From positions 1 through 64,000 of the forward strand of contig JAQYET010000094.1 of NCBI GenBank assembly GCA_028723525.1: a stretch of 64,000 bases of DNA. Reading direction: 5' to 3'. This document shows positions 7,813-16,178 of the stretch, piece by piece. Every line of letters starts with the position of its first letter. Within the stretch, counting starts at the first letter, position 1. Below the pieces are notes generated by a model. It worked only from the letters and a program-made list of their open reading frames with translations. It was not told where the DNA came from and did no database searches. This stretch comes from Prevotellaceae bacterium (GTDB lineage: Bacteria; Bacteroidota; Bacteroidia; Bacteroidales; Bacteroidaceae). A program made the position numbers and the translations under genes.

Positions 7813-9296
7813 ATCTTTTTCTTTTTTCCGTTACTTTCATTACCCATGCGGTCGAGGGCAGTCACAACATAAGTTGCCTTGCCTTGCTCCTTTATTTCGT
7901 AAAACGTATTCATGGTTATGGCAACGATGTTCGCAGGGTTGTCAATGTTAATCTTTTCGCCGTGCGCAAAGCGATAGACAACATATTTCACAGCCTCGTC
8001 TTCCCAGCCCTTTCCTTTGGGAGCTGTCCAAAACAACACCTTACAATCGGGCATGCTTATAACCTTCATTTTTTTAACCTTGCCGGGAGCATCTCCGTCG
8101 ATGAACGGCATTGCGGGCTGAAGAGCCGGGTAACGCCAATAGACATTCCTGAGAGTGGTGCCGTAGTTGCCGATATTATCCACAGCAGCCTTGGCGTACC
8201 ACAATACCGTACCTTTGACATTGCGCATCTGGTCGTGCAGTTTGAACTTTGCCGGCATCTGATTTATGCCGGGGTTATTAAGGCCTGCTTTTTTAACTGT
8301 GCGCTCGATATCCTCTCCTATATACAAAGGACGCTTCGACACGTGGCTGTTCCACCATTTTATAAGCGTCTCGTAGTCAGCCGTTTTGTGCCCAATCTCC
8401 CAATATAATTGCGGCACCACGTAATCAACCCAACCGTTGTTTACCCACATCAACACATCGGCATAGAGGTCGTCGTAGTTCTGTAGGCCGTTGGTCTCGC
8501 TACCTATTGGTGAACTTTTCTTGTTGCGGTAAATTCCGAAAGGCGAAACACCGAACTTCACCCACGGCTTCACGGAACTGATGGAATCGTGAAGTTGCTG
8601 TATGAACACATTGACATTATATCGTCTCCAGTCGCCAATATCTCTTATGCCATTGTTATTCGCCTGAAACTGCCTGCTGTCGTCAATTTTCTGTCCTGCC
8701 ACAGGGTATGGATAGAAGTAGTCGTCAATGTGAAGCCCGTCAACGTCGTAACGCCTAACGATGTCGTCAACGACACGGCAGATATACTCTCTACATTCCG
8801 GTATGCCGGGATTTAAAATCAATTGACCGTCGTAAGAGAACACCCATTCGGGATGTTGTATGGCGACATGACTACGCGCGAGATTGTTGGTTGTCTTCGT
8901 CTTCGCGCGGTATGGGTTAATCCATGCGTGCAGTTCCATTCCGCGTTTATGGCACTGGTCAACCATCCATTGCAGTGGGTCCCAGTATGGTGACGGGGCT
9001 TCTCCCTGTGTTCCTGTCAAGAAACGGCTCCACGGTTCGAGCCTGCTCTTGTATAAGGCATCGCACTCCGGGCGAACTTGGAATATTATGGCGTTCACAC
9101 CGTCTTTTTGCAGTTCCTCAAGTTGGTGGGTCAGTGTGGATTGCATCTCCTTTGTTGTCATCCCTAAGAATTGCCCGTTTACGCATTGTATCCACGCACC
9201 GCGGAACTCTCTCTTCGACTGCCCCGACGCATTGCTGCCTAAAAATGCCAAAAACGACAAGACGAATATAACTATTTGGTATTTAAATATTTTCAT
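7809..9296 (-). CDS. GHL10-type glycoside hydrolase family protein (DUF187-like), exported
   Basis: 495 residues from the ATG at 9296. A signal peptide (FKYQIVIFVLSFLAFLGSNASG) is followed by the GHL10/DUF187 TIM-barrel: EFRGAWIQCV at the start, FQVRPECDALY, MELHAWINPYRA and DGLHIDDYFYP. A C-terminal fibronectin-III-like domain fills about the last 90 residues. The family is thought to cleave glycans, possibly of peptidoglycan or host origin; substrate unknown. I preferred 9296 over the longer frame from 9320 because the promoter -7 element (9318-9325) overlaps that start and the predicted transcription start lies just upstream of 9296. Confidence 0.87.
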   Translation of the reverse strand: MKIFKYQIVIFVLSFLAFLGSNASGQSKREFRGAWIQCVNGQFLGMTTKEMQSTLTHQLEELQKDGVNAIIFQVRPECDALYKSRLEPWSRFLTGTQGEAPSPYWDPLQWMVDQCHKRGMELHAWINPYRAKTKTTNNLARSHVAIQHPEWVFSYDGQLILNPGIPECREYICRVVDDIVRRYDVDGLHIDDYFYPYPVAGQKIDDSRQFQANNNGIRDIGDWRRYNVNVFIQQLHDSISSVKPWVKFGVSPFGIYRNKKSSPIGSETNGLQNYDDLYADVLMWVNNGWVDYVVPQLYWEIGHKTADYETLIKWWNSHVSKRPLYIGEDIERTVKKAGLNNPGINQMPAKFKLHDQMRNVKGTVLWYAKAAVDNIGNYGTTLRNVYWRYPALQPAMPFIDGDAPGKVKKMKVISMPDCKVLFWTAPKGKGWEDEAVKYVVYRFAHGEKINIDNPANIVAITMNTFYEIKEQGKATYVVTALDRMGNESNGKKKKI

Positions 9297-9317
9297 GAAA
9301 ACAACTGATTTTGTTTT

Positions 9318-9349
9318 CAAAGGTACAAAAAAAATATATAATCTCCAAA
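9318..9349 (-). promoter_or_regulatory. Promoter of the GHL10-like gene
   Basis: Minus strand TTTG (9349-9346), 20-base spacer, TACCTTTG (9325-9318): a full consensus match, leaving a leader of about 15 bases before the ATG at 9296. Confidence 0.7.
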
Positions 9350-9416
9350 TTTTTAATTAACATTGGTTACGTCATTCATTATGTATTACTTGGCAAAAGC
9401 ATGTCTTTCATAAAGT

Positions 9417-9497
9417 AAAATCGGCGAAATTGTATTGTAAAATCGCCGATTTTAGTGACCAATTTCGCCGATTTTGGTCAGCAATTTCGGCGATTTT
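9417..9497. repeat. 22-bp-period palindromic array, copy A (4 units)
   Basis: Four 15-bp units start at 9417, 9439, 9461 and 9483, exactly 22 bp apart: AAAATCGGCGAAATT, AAAATCGCCGATTTT, AATTTCGCCGATTTT and AATTTCGGCGATTTT. All share the core TCGSCGA with four A/T bases on each side. The 7-bp spacers differ (gtattgt, agtgacc, ggtcagc). Unit 1 is the exact reverse complement of unit 3, with unit 2 between them. Related arrays are at 27362, 44527 and 52159. Confidence 0.9.
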
Positions 9498-9616
9498 AAT
9501 TTGCATTACATATCCTAAAGCACTCTATTATACCGTTAACCTCTAACTAAAAACATATCAAATGAAATTAAACACATTGTCCATCATTCCACTAAACACT
9601 GTTGATGACATATAAA

Positions 9617-9652
9617 AAGACCGCACCATGCTGATTGCAAAGGTGCGGTCTT
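9617..9652 (-). terminator. Rho-independent terminator of ppiD
   Basis: A perfect 11-bp stem, AAGACCGCACC with GGTGCGGTCTT, and a 14-base loop. Read on the minus strand the stem is followed by TTTTTATA. It lies 30 bases past the ppiD stop. Confidence 0.8.
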
Positions 9653-9681
9653 GTATAAGTAAGTATTACAATACCTTCCGA

Positions 9682-11814
9682 TTAGAAGAAAAGGTATCTG
9701 TTGTCCTTTATGTCTGCCTTTATTAAATATTCCTGCAGAGCCTGCTGTGCAGCTTGTGCTGCACGCTGGGCTATGCGTGAAGCGTATGTTGCCTCGTCAT
9801 ATTTGCCCGGGCGGTTAGTCTTGTCTTTTACTACGAAAAGATATACACCGGCATTACCCTTTACAGGCTTTGATGAGAACTTTCCTTTTCCTGTGGCAGC
9901 AACGGCACCGCTGAGAGCCGGCTCGCTTGCACCGGTTGCCTGTACGAATACCGGCGCGGCAAAGGTCACTTGAGCAACTTCACTCACCTGCGCTCCCTTT
10001 GATTTTGCTGCTTCAACAGACTTAACATCCTTGACATTGGCAATGATCTGCTCTGCTTTCTTGTCACGAATTACGGCATTTTTAACGTATTCCTTAACGT
10101 TTGCATCATCAAGTGTGCGGTAGCCTTTTCCATGAATTCCGGTCAAAGCGACAACAAGGAGGTTGTCATTATTGCCACACTCGTAGAGCGGTGACACTTC
10201 TTTTTCTTTTGCTTCGTAAATCCATTTCATTGCATCGCGGGTATTGCTTACGTTAGCGACATAGTGTTCTGCGCTCGACAAGTCCTTACGCTCTTCAACC
10301 TTATAGCCATACTTTGCGGCGTTCTTCTCCAAAGCCTCGATGCTCTGGCTCTCGCTTACATACTGGCTGAACTTGTTATACGCTGCGTTGTAGGTGTCTT
10401 TCGAGAAACTTATAGACTTGGAAATCACGGCAGCGGTGTATTTTGTTACAACAGAACGGCGGTCGGTGATTTGCACAATCATGTTACCTGAAGCGAGTTG
10501 AATGTTCTTTGTCTCATTAACTGCCATGTTGTTGATAGACTTAATGTAGTTTCTGAAGTCTGCATCAACGCCCGATGCGTTCTGATACTGACGCGTGGTA
10601 ATCCATGTTTTCTCGCCTGTCTGACCATATTTCTTTGCTATAGCCTCGAAGTCTCCACCACCCTGAATGGCGTTGTAGATGCTATCTGCGCGCTTTGAAG
10701 CAACGTCGGCTTTAGCATCGGCAACCTGAATGGTACGAATTTGAATTGAGTCGGGCAGTTGTTCCTTTGCGATAAGACGAATAACGTTTATGGTATTGTC
10801 TTCACCTGTTACCGGACCGAGAGTCTGACCGACAGACATGGAGTCGAGTTTAGAGGCGACAGCCGCAGGGAATGCGTCTTTTCCTACGGGTACTCCATTG
10901 AAAGGCACGAGAGAAGAACTCCGACTTACTACGTTACCCGGGTTTTCCGCACCTTGCAATTCTTCTGCAAACTTCTTCATCTGAGCAGTGAGGGAATTGC
11001 GGTCTGCATCGGAAGCAACAACCTTTATGCTGACAAACTTAATGTCGCGGGTTTCCTGATACTGATTGAATATCGGCTTCAGTTCTTCATATTTCGCGTT
11101 CAGGTCTGCGTCTGTAACAGTAACCTTGTTGTCGTTAATCGAAGAATAAGGGATCGCTGCGAGGTCGATGGTGCTCTCCTCATTCTCTGCCGTAAATGCC
11201 GCCTTTGCCGAAATGTTGTTTGTTATCATCATACAACGGGCAAAGAGAGACTGATATTTCTGTGCAAGAAGTTGCGTACGAAGGTTCTTCTCGGTGAAAG
11301 ACCAGAACTTGCTGATTGCCTCGTACTGCTCTGCCAGCTGCGGATTGGACAGTGCCGACTTGTCGTTCAGGAATTTCTGAACCATTGTGTAGTCAAACCT
11401 TCCTGTTTGTTGGTTAACGAACGGTGTCTGAAGGAGCATTGGGTTGGTTCCTTCTTTCATGATGTTCATCAACTCTTCGTCTGTAACAGTGAGTCCGAGT
11501 TCGCCGGCTTCCTTCTCAATGATGCTGTTCTGAACCATTGTCTGCCAGACTTGATCCCGCAAAGCGGTTGTTTGTTCATCTGTAAGGTTTTCCATTCCAC
11601 GAGCAATCTTCACGTACTCGGTAAACTCGTTAACACTCTCATTGAACTCGTTGATGTCAACTGCCTTTCCAAGCACGGTACCAACCTCGTTTCTCCTGCT
11701 AAAGAGAGCATCAACAATCTTGCTCCAGTCTTCAGCAATGAATGCGAAAAGACCCAAACCAATCACTACGATAAGGACCATTCCCCAACTTCTGATTTTT
11801 CCAATTGCTGCCAT
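9682..11814 (-). CDS. ppiD: SurA/PpiD-like peptidylprolyl isomerase
   Basis: 710 residues. One N-terminal membrane helix (about 11-28, GMVLIVVIGLGLFAFIAEDW) anchors a large periplasmic part: a SurA-N-like chaperone domain (about 35-230) and a parvulin-type PPIase domain near 340-455 (SIQIRTIQVAD to a VQITDR end strand), then a C-terminal region. It helps fold proteins leaving the Sec translocon and bound for the outer membrane. The placement with lptC and an outer-membrane barrel gene fits envelope biogenesis. An own -7 element lies at 11922-11929 and a strong terminator follows. Confidence 0.88.
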   Translation of the reverse strand: MAAIGKIRSWGMVLIVVIGLGLFAFIAEDWSKIVDALFSRRNEVGTVLGKAVDINEFNESVNEFTEYVKIARGMENLTDEQTTALRDQVWQTMVQNSIIEKEAGELGLTVTDEELMNIMKEGTNPMLLQTPFVNQQTGRFDYTMVQKFLNDKSALSNPQLAEQYEAISKFWSFTEKNLRTQLLAQKYQSLFARCMMITNNISAKAAFTAENEESTIDLAAIPYSSINDNKVTVTDADLNAKYEELKPIFNQYQETRDIKFVSIKVVASDADRNSLTAQMKKFAEELQGAENPGNVVSRSSSLVPFNGVPVGKDAFPAAVASKLDSMSVGQTLGPVTGEDNTINVIRLIAKEQLPDSIQIRTIQVADAKADVASKRADSIYNAIQGGGDFEAIAKKYGQTGEKTWITTRQYQNASGVDADFRNYIKSINNMAVNETKNIQLASGNMIVQITDRRSVVTKYTAAVISKSISFSKDTYNAAYNKFSQYVSESQSIEALEKNAAKYGYKVEERKDLSSAEHYVANVSNTRDAMKWIYEAKEKEVSPLYECGNNDNLLVVALTGIHGKGYRTLDDANVKEYVKNAVIRDKKAEQIIANVKDVKSVEAAKSKGAQVSEVAQVTFAAPVFVQATGASEPALSGAVAATGKGKFSSKPVKGNAGVYLFVVKDKTNRPGKYDEATYASRIAQRAAQAAQQALQEYLIKADIKDNRYLFF

Positions 11815-11921
11815 TTTGTTTTTTATTTAATTTTATTGTTTTTATTATTCATTGTTCCGATGCAAACATCTATATGGTTAAACACACGGGCATGATTTTT
11901 CCAAAAAGATGTTTCAAGGCG

Positions 11922-11929
11922 CAAAATTA
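11922..11929 (-). promoter_or_regulatory. -7 element upstream of ppiD
   Basis: TAATTTTG on the minus strand matches TAnnTTTG, about 108 bases before the ppiD start. I see no good TTTG at the expected spacing, so it is a tentative call. Confidence 0.4.
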
Positions 11930-11975
11930 CAAAAAATATGATAATTATCGACACATAAAAGCGAAAAAAAAATAC

Positions 11976-13244
11976 TTATTTCAGCACTTTCAGTTTTACC
12001 AACTCTATTTTTGTCATCGTATTCTTGATAATTTTAAACTCAAAGTCTCCCACGGTAACAACTTCGTTCAACTTAGGGAAACTCTGATAATAGTTCAATA
12101 TAAGTCCTCCAACGGTCATGTAATCTTCGCTCTCCGGCAGATTTAGGGCAAACATATCGTTCACCTTGTCTATCTCAAGCCGCGCCGACAGGACGTATTC
12201 ATCTTCCGAAATCTGCTTTGCCACATAGTTGGAATTGTCGTGCTCGTCTTCTATGTCGCCGAATATTTCCTCCACGATGTCCTCAAGGCTCACGATGCCA
12301 CTTGTGCCTCCGAATTCGTCTATCACCACTCCAAGCGTCTTTTTCTGCTGCATGAATGTTTGCATCAGCTTCTGTGCCGGCATGGTTTCGGGAACGTAGG
12401 GCATGTTCTGTATCCCTTTATGCCAGTTGGTGGCGTCGCGGAACATTTCAGACGAGTGTATATAACCAATGATATGGTCAATATCTTCGTTATAGACAAT
12501 GATTTTCGATTTGCCACTCTCAATGAAAGAGTTTTTAAGTTCCTCCACGGAGGCATCATATTCTACAGCACAAATTTCGGTTCGCGGCACCATGCAATCA
12601 CGCACTTTGGTTTCTGAGAACTCAAGGGCGTTTTGGAAAATCCTTACGTCTTCGTCTATCTCCGAGTCGTCTCTCGCCTTTGCTATGCTGGAGTTGACCA
12701 AGTAATCAAGGTCTATTTTTGAAAATTCTTCATCTCCATTCTCTTTTTCTATCTTTATGCCGACCATTCTCATCAGCAGGTGTGACAACATGGTGGAGAA
12801 CTTTGAGACAGGCCATAATACGATGTAGAAGATGAATGCGGGGAAGGCGAACACTGTAAGCAATCTGTTGGCATTGCTCTTGAATATGGATTTGGGGACA
12901 AACTCTCCGGTGAAGAGTACGATTATGGTGGAAAGTATGGTGTCGGCAGGGACTGTGATGCCCGGCTCAAAGCTTGCGAAGATTGTGTTGTCGAACAACT
13001 TTGCGATGAGAATACCGTAAACAACCAGCACGATGTTGTTCCCGACGAGCATTGTACTGACGAAATTGTTCGGGTGCTTATAGAACACGTGCAGCGGCAA
13101 GCGGGCTATGCCTACCTTGTCTTTTTCCATTTCTGCGAGCATACGGTTACTTGAAACAAACGCAATCTCCATTCCGGAAAAGAATGCCGAGAGGAGCATC
13201 GTTGCAAGTATTCCTATTATCAATGGTATGCCTATATCGTCCAT
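11976..13244 (-). CDS. HlyC/CorC family transporter-associated protein (DUF21-CBS-CorC_HlyC)
   Basis: 422 residues. The N-terminal DUF21 membrane domain (about 1-160, with GMEIAFVSSNRM and the FTGEFVPKSIFKSN element) is followed by two CBS domains (about 205-335, MVPRTEICAVEYD and LGVVIDEFGGTSGIVSLEDI) and a C-terminal CorC/HlyC FAD-like domain. The family is linked to divalent cation (Mg/Co) movement; older annotations call it hemolysin. It starts 5 bases after the lptC stop, so it belongs to the same transcript. A second, GldE-type relative is at 49205-50521. Confidence 0.88.
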   Translation of the reverse strand: MDDIGIPLIIGILATMLLSAFFSGMEIAFVSSNRMLAEMEKDKVGIARLPLHVFYKHPNNFVSTMLVGNNIVLVVYGILIAKLFDNTIFASFEPGITVPADTILSTIIVLFTGEFVPKSIFKSNANRLLTVFAFPAFIFYIVLWPVSKFSTMLSHLLMRMVGIKIEKENGDEEFSKIDLDYLVNSSIAKARDDSEIDEDVRIFQNALEFSETKVRDCMVPRTEICAVEYDASVEELKNSFIESGKSKIIVYNEDIDHIIGYIHSSEMFRDATNWHKGIQNMPYVPETMPAQKLMQTFMQQKKTLGVVIDEFGGTSGIVSLEDIVEEIFGDIEDEHDNSNYVAKQISEDEYVLSARLEIDKVNDMFALNLPESEDYMTVGGLILNYYQSFPKLNEVVTVGDFEFKIIKNTMTKIELVKLKVLK

Positions 13245-13249
13245 AGAAA

Positions 13250-13975
13250 TTATTTTTGTTGTGACGCAAGGGGGGCTACCGGGCTCTTGGCTTTAGGATT
13301 TACCGGAGTCCTAAGCTTTGACTTAACGGTATCGGGGGCAGACAATATTGTATCAGACTCGGATGTTACGAACCCATCCTGCCCTTTTACGAAAGAACCT
13401 TTGGAGTTTGTGATGATGTAATGCGTAAGCCGTTCATCGCTCAAGAAGTAAGAACCTTCCAGTTCTCTTGTCGGTGTTATCAGACGAGAATGTCTGTTGC
13501 TGTAAAGTTCATGGTTGTTCTGATCCCAAAACAGTTCCTCGCTCATGAAGCGCATGCCGTCTTTGGTGCGCACACGAACCCTCCCGCGCAGTTCCCACAG
13601 CCGTTTCACGTCGTAATAGTAAGCTGTGTCTGCCTGAAGATAAGCCTCTACATGGAAATTCTTATCAAACTCTTCGAGGAACAATCCGTTTCGGAATGTC
13701 CAACGCGAAGGATTTCTGTTTTGGTTAATCTCCCACTCCTCTGCCACAATTCTGTATTTCATTACTCCGGAGTCGCTTATCAAAGTGTTGACACCGTATG
13801 TAATCATGAGGGCTACGGAGTCTCTGTCGGTTATGGCAGGGGCTGTATGCTCTGTCCCGCTTTCACAAGCGACTGCGGTGAAGAGAGATAAAAATGGCAA
13901 CACAAACATTTTGCTACGTCCCCATACATAGGTCATAGCAAAATGATGTAAGCAGGAAAAAGTTTTCCTTATCAT
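13250..13975 (-). CDS. lptC: LPS export ABC transporter periplasmic protein LptC
   Basis: 241 residues as listed. The core (YRIVAEEWEINQN, YLQADTAYYYDVKRLWEL, SEELFWDQNNHELYS) is the LptC/OstA-like beta-jellyroll that relays lipopolysaccharide from LptB2FG to LptA. The sequence FTAVACESG near residues 32-40 looks like a lipobox, so the mature protein is probably a lipoprotein; the true start may be the internal ATG at 13936 or 13909. The C-terminus is Pro/Lys-rich. It sits between a barrel-protein gene and a CorC-like gene in a tight minus-strand cluster. Confidence 0.85.
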   Translation of the reverse strand: MIRKTFSCLHHFAMTYVWGRSKMFVLPFLSLFTAVACESGTEHTAPAITDRDSVALMITYGVNTLISDSGVMKYRIVAEEWEINQNRNPSRWTFRNGLFLEEFDKNFHVEAYLQADTAYYYDVKRLWELRGRVRVRTKDGMRFMSEELFWDQNNHELYSNRHSRLITPTRELEGSYFLSDERLTHYIITNSKGSFVKGQDGFVTSESDTILSAPDTVKSKLRTPVNPKAKSPVAPLASQQK

Positions 13976-13995
13976 GCCGATTTCATATCAGGATA

Positions 13996-15288
13996 TTATT
14001 CGACTTTCCACTTCATGAACCAACGCTCGTTGAACGTTAGCCCGATATTTATTCTGAAAGTATTCTCGGTAATAAATCTTTTGGAGTCGGTACGAACCCA
14101 CTGGGCAGATATGTTAAGGAGTGACTTGTTGTTATATCCATTGATTATAGGTATTCCGAAACCTGCACTTACGGAAAACTCTTTCGGTCCGTCTTCTCCG
14201 TTTATATCTAAATAAGGTGTGGTGTAGGATGCTCCGAACCTGTAACTAATCCTGCTGAGAAACCTCCGGCTCGTTATGGACGGGCAATATTCACCTCCGA
14301 CAGTAATCTTATGCCTATCCTTAAAGTATTTGTCGTTCAATGAATAACTTGCTCTTCCTCCATTGTCACTATAAACCGGGAACGAAGTACTTCCCCACTT
14401 CTGAAGCGAATAGTCGATACCGACCCGCATCTTGTTCTTGTGATTGAACATAAATCCGGCACCGATGAAATGGGGAATTTCCAGCCCGTTCTTAACAATA
14501 AACGTCGTACTGTCTTTTACTCCGGTCTGACTATTGGTTGACAATATCCTACATTCGGCATCAGCATTCAACTTATGTCCGAGCCCGTATGTGGCACCTA
14601 AAGTCAATGTATTTGCCTTGCCTATGGGCAAAGTGTATTGCATGCCAAAGTCTAACCTGTAACTTCTTACATCTGTTGAATAATGTTTTGACAGGCTGTT
14701 AATATATACGTCTGTGTATGAATTGACTATATAGCGATTGTATTCACCCCATAGGTAAGAGGCGTTCACACCTATGGATATGTTTTTTAAAGGTTCTACT
14801 CCAAAGCCGAGATAAACTTGATGAACACCGCCGTCGCCTAAGTAGGTGTTGACATATCCCGATGTCTTGTCGCGGTTCATATAACCGGAGGATGTGTAGT
14901 TATAGCCCACGTTTGAGAAAGGCAATATACCGAAACTCAAACCGGCGTTTTTGAACATGCGGAATGCCGCAACCGCATACTCAAAGTTTGCGTTCTTAGC
15001 ATTCTTTTTAACACCGTTTTCTGAGAAATTTGTCAACTGTCCGCTTACGCCAGCATCAAAAATGAAAGTAAGGGAGTCCATTGCGGAGTAAGACGCAGGG
15101 TTGATGTAATTGACCTGATTATTGTATCTGAAACCGATGCCCAGACCATTCATGCCCCTATTAAATCCGCTCGTCTGTTCGGCTAAAACTCCAAAACCGT
15201 ATTGGCTGTATGGAGAATTTGTACCGCTTTGCGCTCTTGCCGCGAGTGTAATAGCCATAATCAATATGGCGAAAGTTATCTTTTTCAT
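13996..15288 (-). CDS. Putative outer-membrane beta-barrel protein
   Basis: 430 residues. A signal peptide (KKITFAILIMAITLAARAQ) is followed by repeated amphipathic strands rich in Tyr, Asn and Gly with glycine-tyrosine turns, ending in a short aromatic-basic C-terminus (WFMKWKVE). This pattern suggests an outer-membrane barrel of the OMPP1/FadL-like kind; a precise family is not certain. Its ATG overlaps the coaX stop by one base (TAATG), so translation is coupled. The position between coaX and lptC is an envelope context. Confidence 0.75.
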   Translation of the reverse strand: MKKITFAILIMAITLAARAQSGTNSPYSQYGFGVLAEQTSGFNRGMNGLGIGFRYNNQVNYINPASYSAMDSLTFIFDAGVSGQLTNFSENGVKKNAKNANFEYAVAAFRMFKNAGLSFGILPFSNVGYNYTSSGYMNRDKTSGYVNTYLGDGGVHQVYLGFGVEPLKNISIGVNASYLWGEYNRYIVNSYTDVYINSLSKHYSTDVRSYRLDFGMQYTLPIGKANTLTLGATYGLGHKLNADAECRILSTNSQTGVKDSTTFIVKNGLEIPHFIGAGFMFNHKNKMRVGIDYSLQKWGSTSFPVYSDNGGRASYSLNDKYFKDRHKITVGGEYCPSITSRRFLSRISYRFGASYTTPYLDINGEDGPKEFSVSAGFGIPIINGYNNKSLLNISAQWVRTDSKRFITENTFRINIGLTFNERWFMKWKVE

Positions 15289-16067
15289 TATCTTTTGTTG
15301 TATTCAAGTATCGCATTCAGTCCTTTAGGTACCAGCAATCTGTCTTCTTTAAGACTAATCTTTGTACTGACCGGCTTTGCAGGTGCAAAGGTGTGACTTT
15401 TTTCTGAGAAATGCAAATTTACGCGACTTCCACCAGTTAAATAAACGTAAAGTTGGGAATATTTGTCGATAAACGTGTTTATATAGCCCTCGATTTCACG
15501 CAACACCCCGTTTATAACCCCACTCCTAATTGCCGTTTCGGTGGAATATCCCATATCAGGGGTGTCACCCTCTGCCGAGATTAGTGGCAACTTGGATGTG
15601 AATGAATGCAGAGATTTCAGCCGCATCTCTATACCCGGAGAAATGTTTCCGCCCTTATATTCCATTTCAGAGTTAATGAAGTCGTATGTTATACACGTCC
15701 CGGAATCTATCACAAGGATGTTCTCTCCTTTCTTGTCTGCCGACGCTCCGATAACGGCTGCCAATCTGTCAGCCCCCAATGTCAGAGGTGTGCGATATAA
15801 ATTTTTAATCGGAATTGGCGTAACGCCGGGTATAAAGCGCGTCATCTTCACCGGTAGGCTGTCGAAAAAACTCTGCAGGTTGTCATCGAGAACTACCGTA
15901 GAGCAATATATACCGCAAGAGAACTTATATTTAGAGATAAACTCCGACGCCTCTTTCTGGGAAATATTGCTTACCCTTATTTCCTCAACGACATTCCGAC
16001 CGTCGAAACATACCATTTTGATTGATGTGTTTCCGACATCCACAACAAGATGCAAATCACTTATCAT
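15288..16067 (-). CDS. coaX: Type III pantothenate kinase
   Basis: 259 residues, standard for CoaX. It phosphorylates pantothenate in the first step of coenzyme A synthesis. The ASKHA phosphate motif VDVGNTSIKM is at residues 9-18, GADRLAAVIGA near 98-108 and DSGTCITYDF near 120-129; the Asp in GADR is the catalytic residue in the family. It is the first gene of the coaX-barrel-lptC-corC cluster. TAATTTTG at 16121-16114 on the minus strand may be its -7 element. Confidence 0.93.
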   Translation of the reverse strand: MISDLHLVVDVGNTSIKMVCFDGRNVVEEIRVSNISQKEASEFISKYKFSCGIYCSTVVLDDNLQSFFDSLPVKMTRFIPGVTPIPIKNLYRTPLTLGADRLAAVIGASADKKGENILVIDSGTCITYDFINSEMEYKGGNISPGIEMRLKSLHSFTSKLPLISAEGDTPDMGYSTETAIRSGVINGVLREIEGYINTFIDKYSQLYVYLTGGSRVNLHFSEKSHTFAPAKPVSTKISLKEDRLLVPKGLNAILEYNKR

Positions 16068-16166
16068 GACCGATGAAACGGTTGTTATTGTTACGTATAA
16101 ACTATATCGGGTGCAAAATTATTGTTTTTTTTCAAAACAAAAGCATGCAAAGTGGAAAATATAAAC

Positions 16167-16174
16167 TAATTTTG
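16167..16174 (+). promoter_or_regulatory. -7-like element at the start of the DUF4105 gene
   Basis: TAATTTTG matches TAnnTTTG but ends only four bases before the GTG at 16179, which would make the mRNA leaderless or place the true start downstream (for example TTG at 16200). No TTTG is seen at the expected distance. Confidence 0.35.
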
Positions 16175-16178
16175 CAAC

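Larger units (their letters stand above)
9321..9681. other. Intergenic region with promoter, 22-bp repeat array and terminator
   Basis: No gene seen. It contains the GHL10 promoter at the left edge, the four-unit 22-bp-period array at 9417-9497 and the ppiD terminator at 9617-9652. The part between 9498 and 9616 is AT-rich without visible structure. Confidence 0.6.

Noticed and set aside
9417..9497. CRISPR array (also for 27362, 44527, 52159)
   Set aside because: Units are 15 bp with 7-bp spacers, always four units, and no cas genes are near. Spacers are too short for CRISPR.
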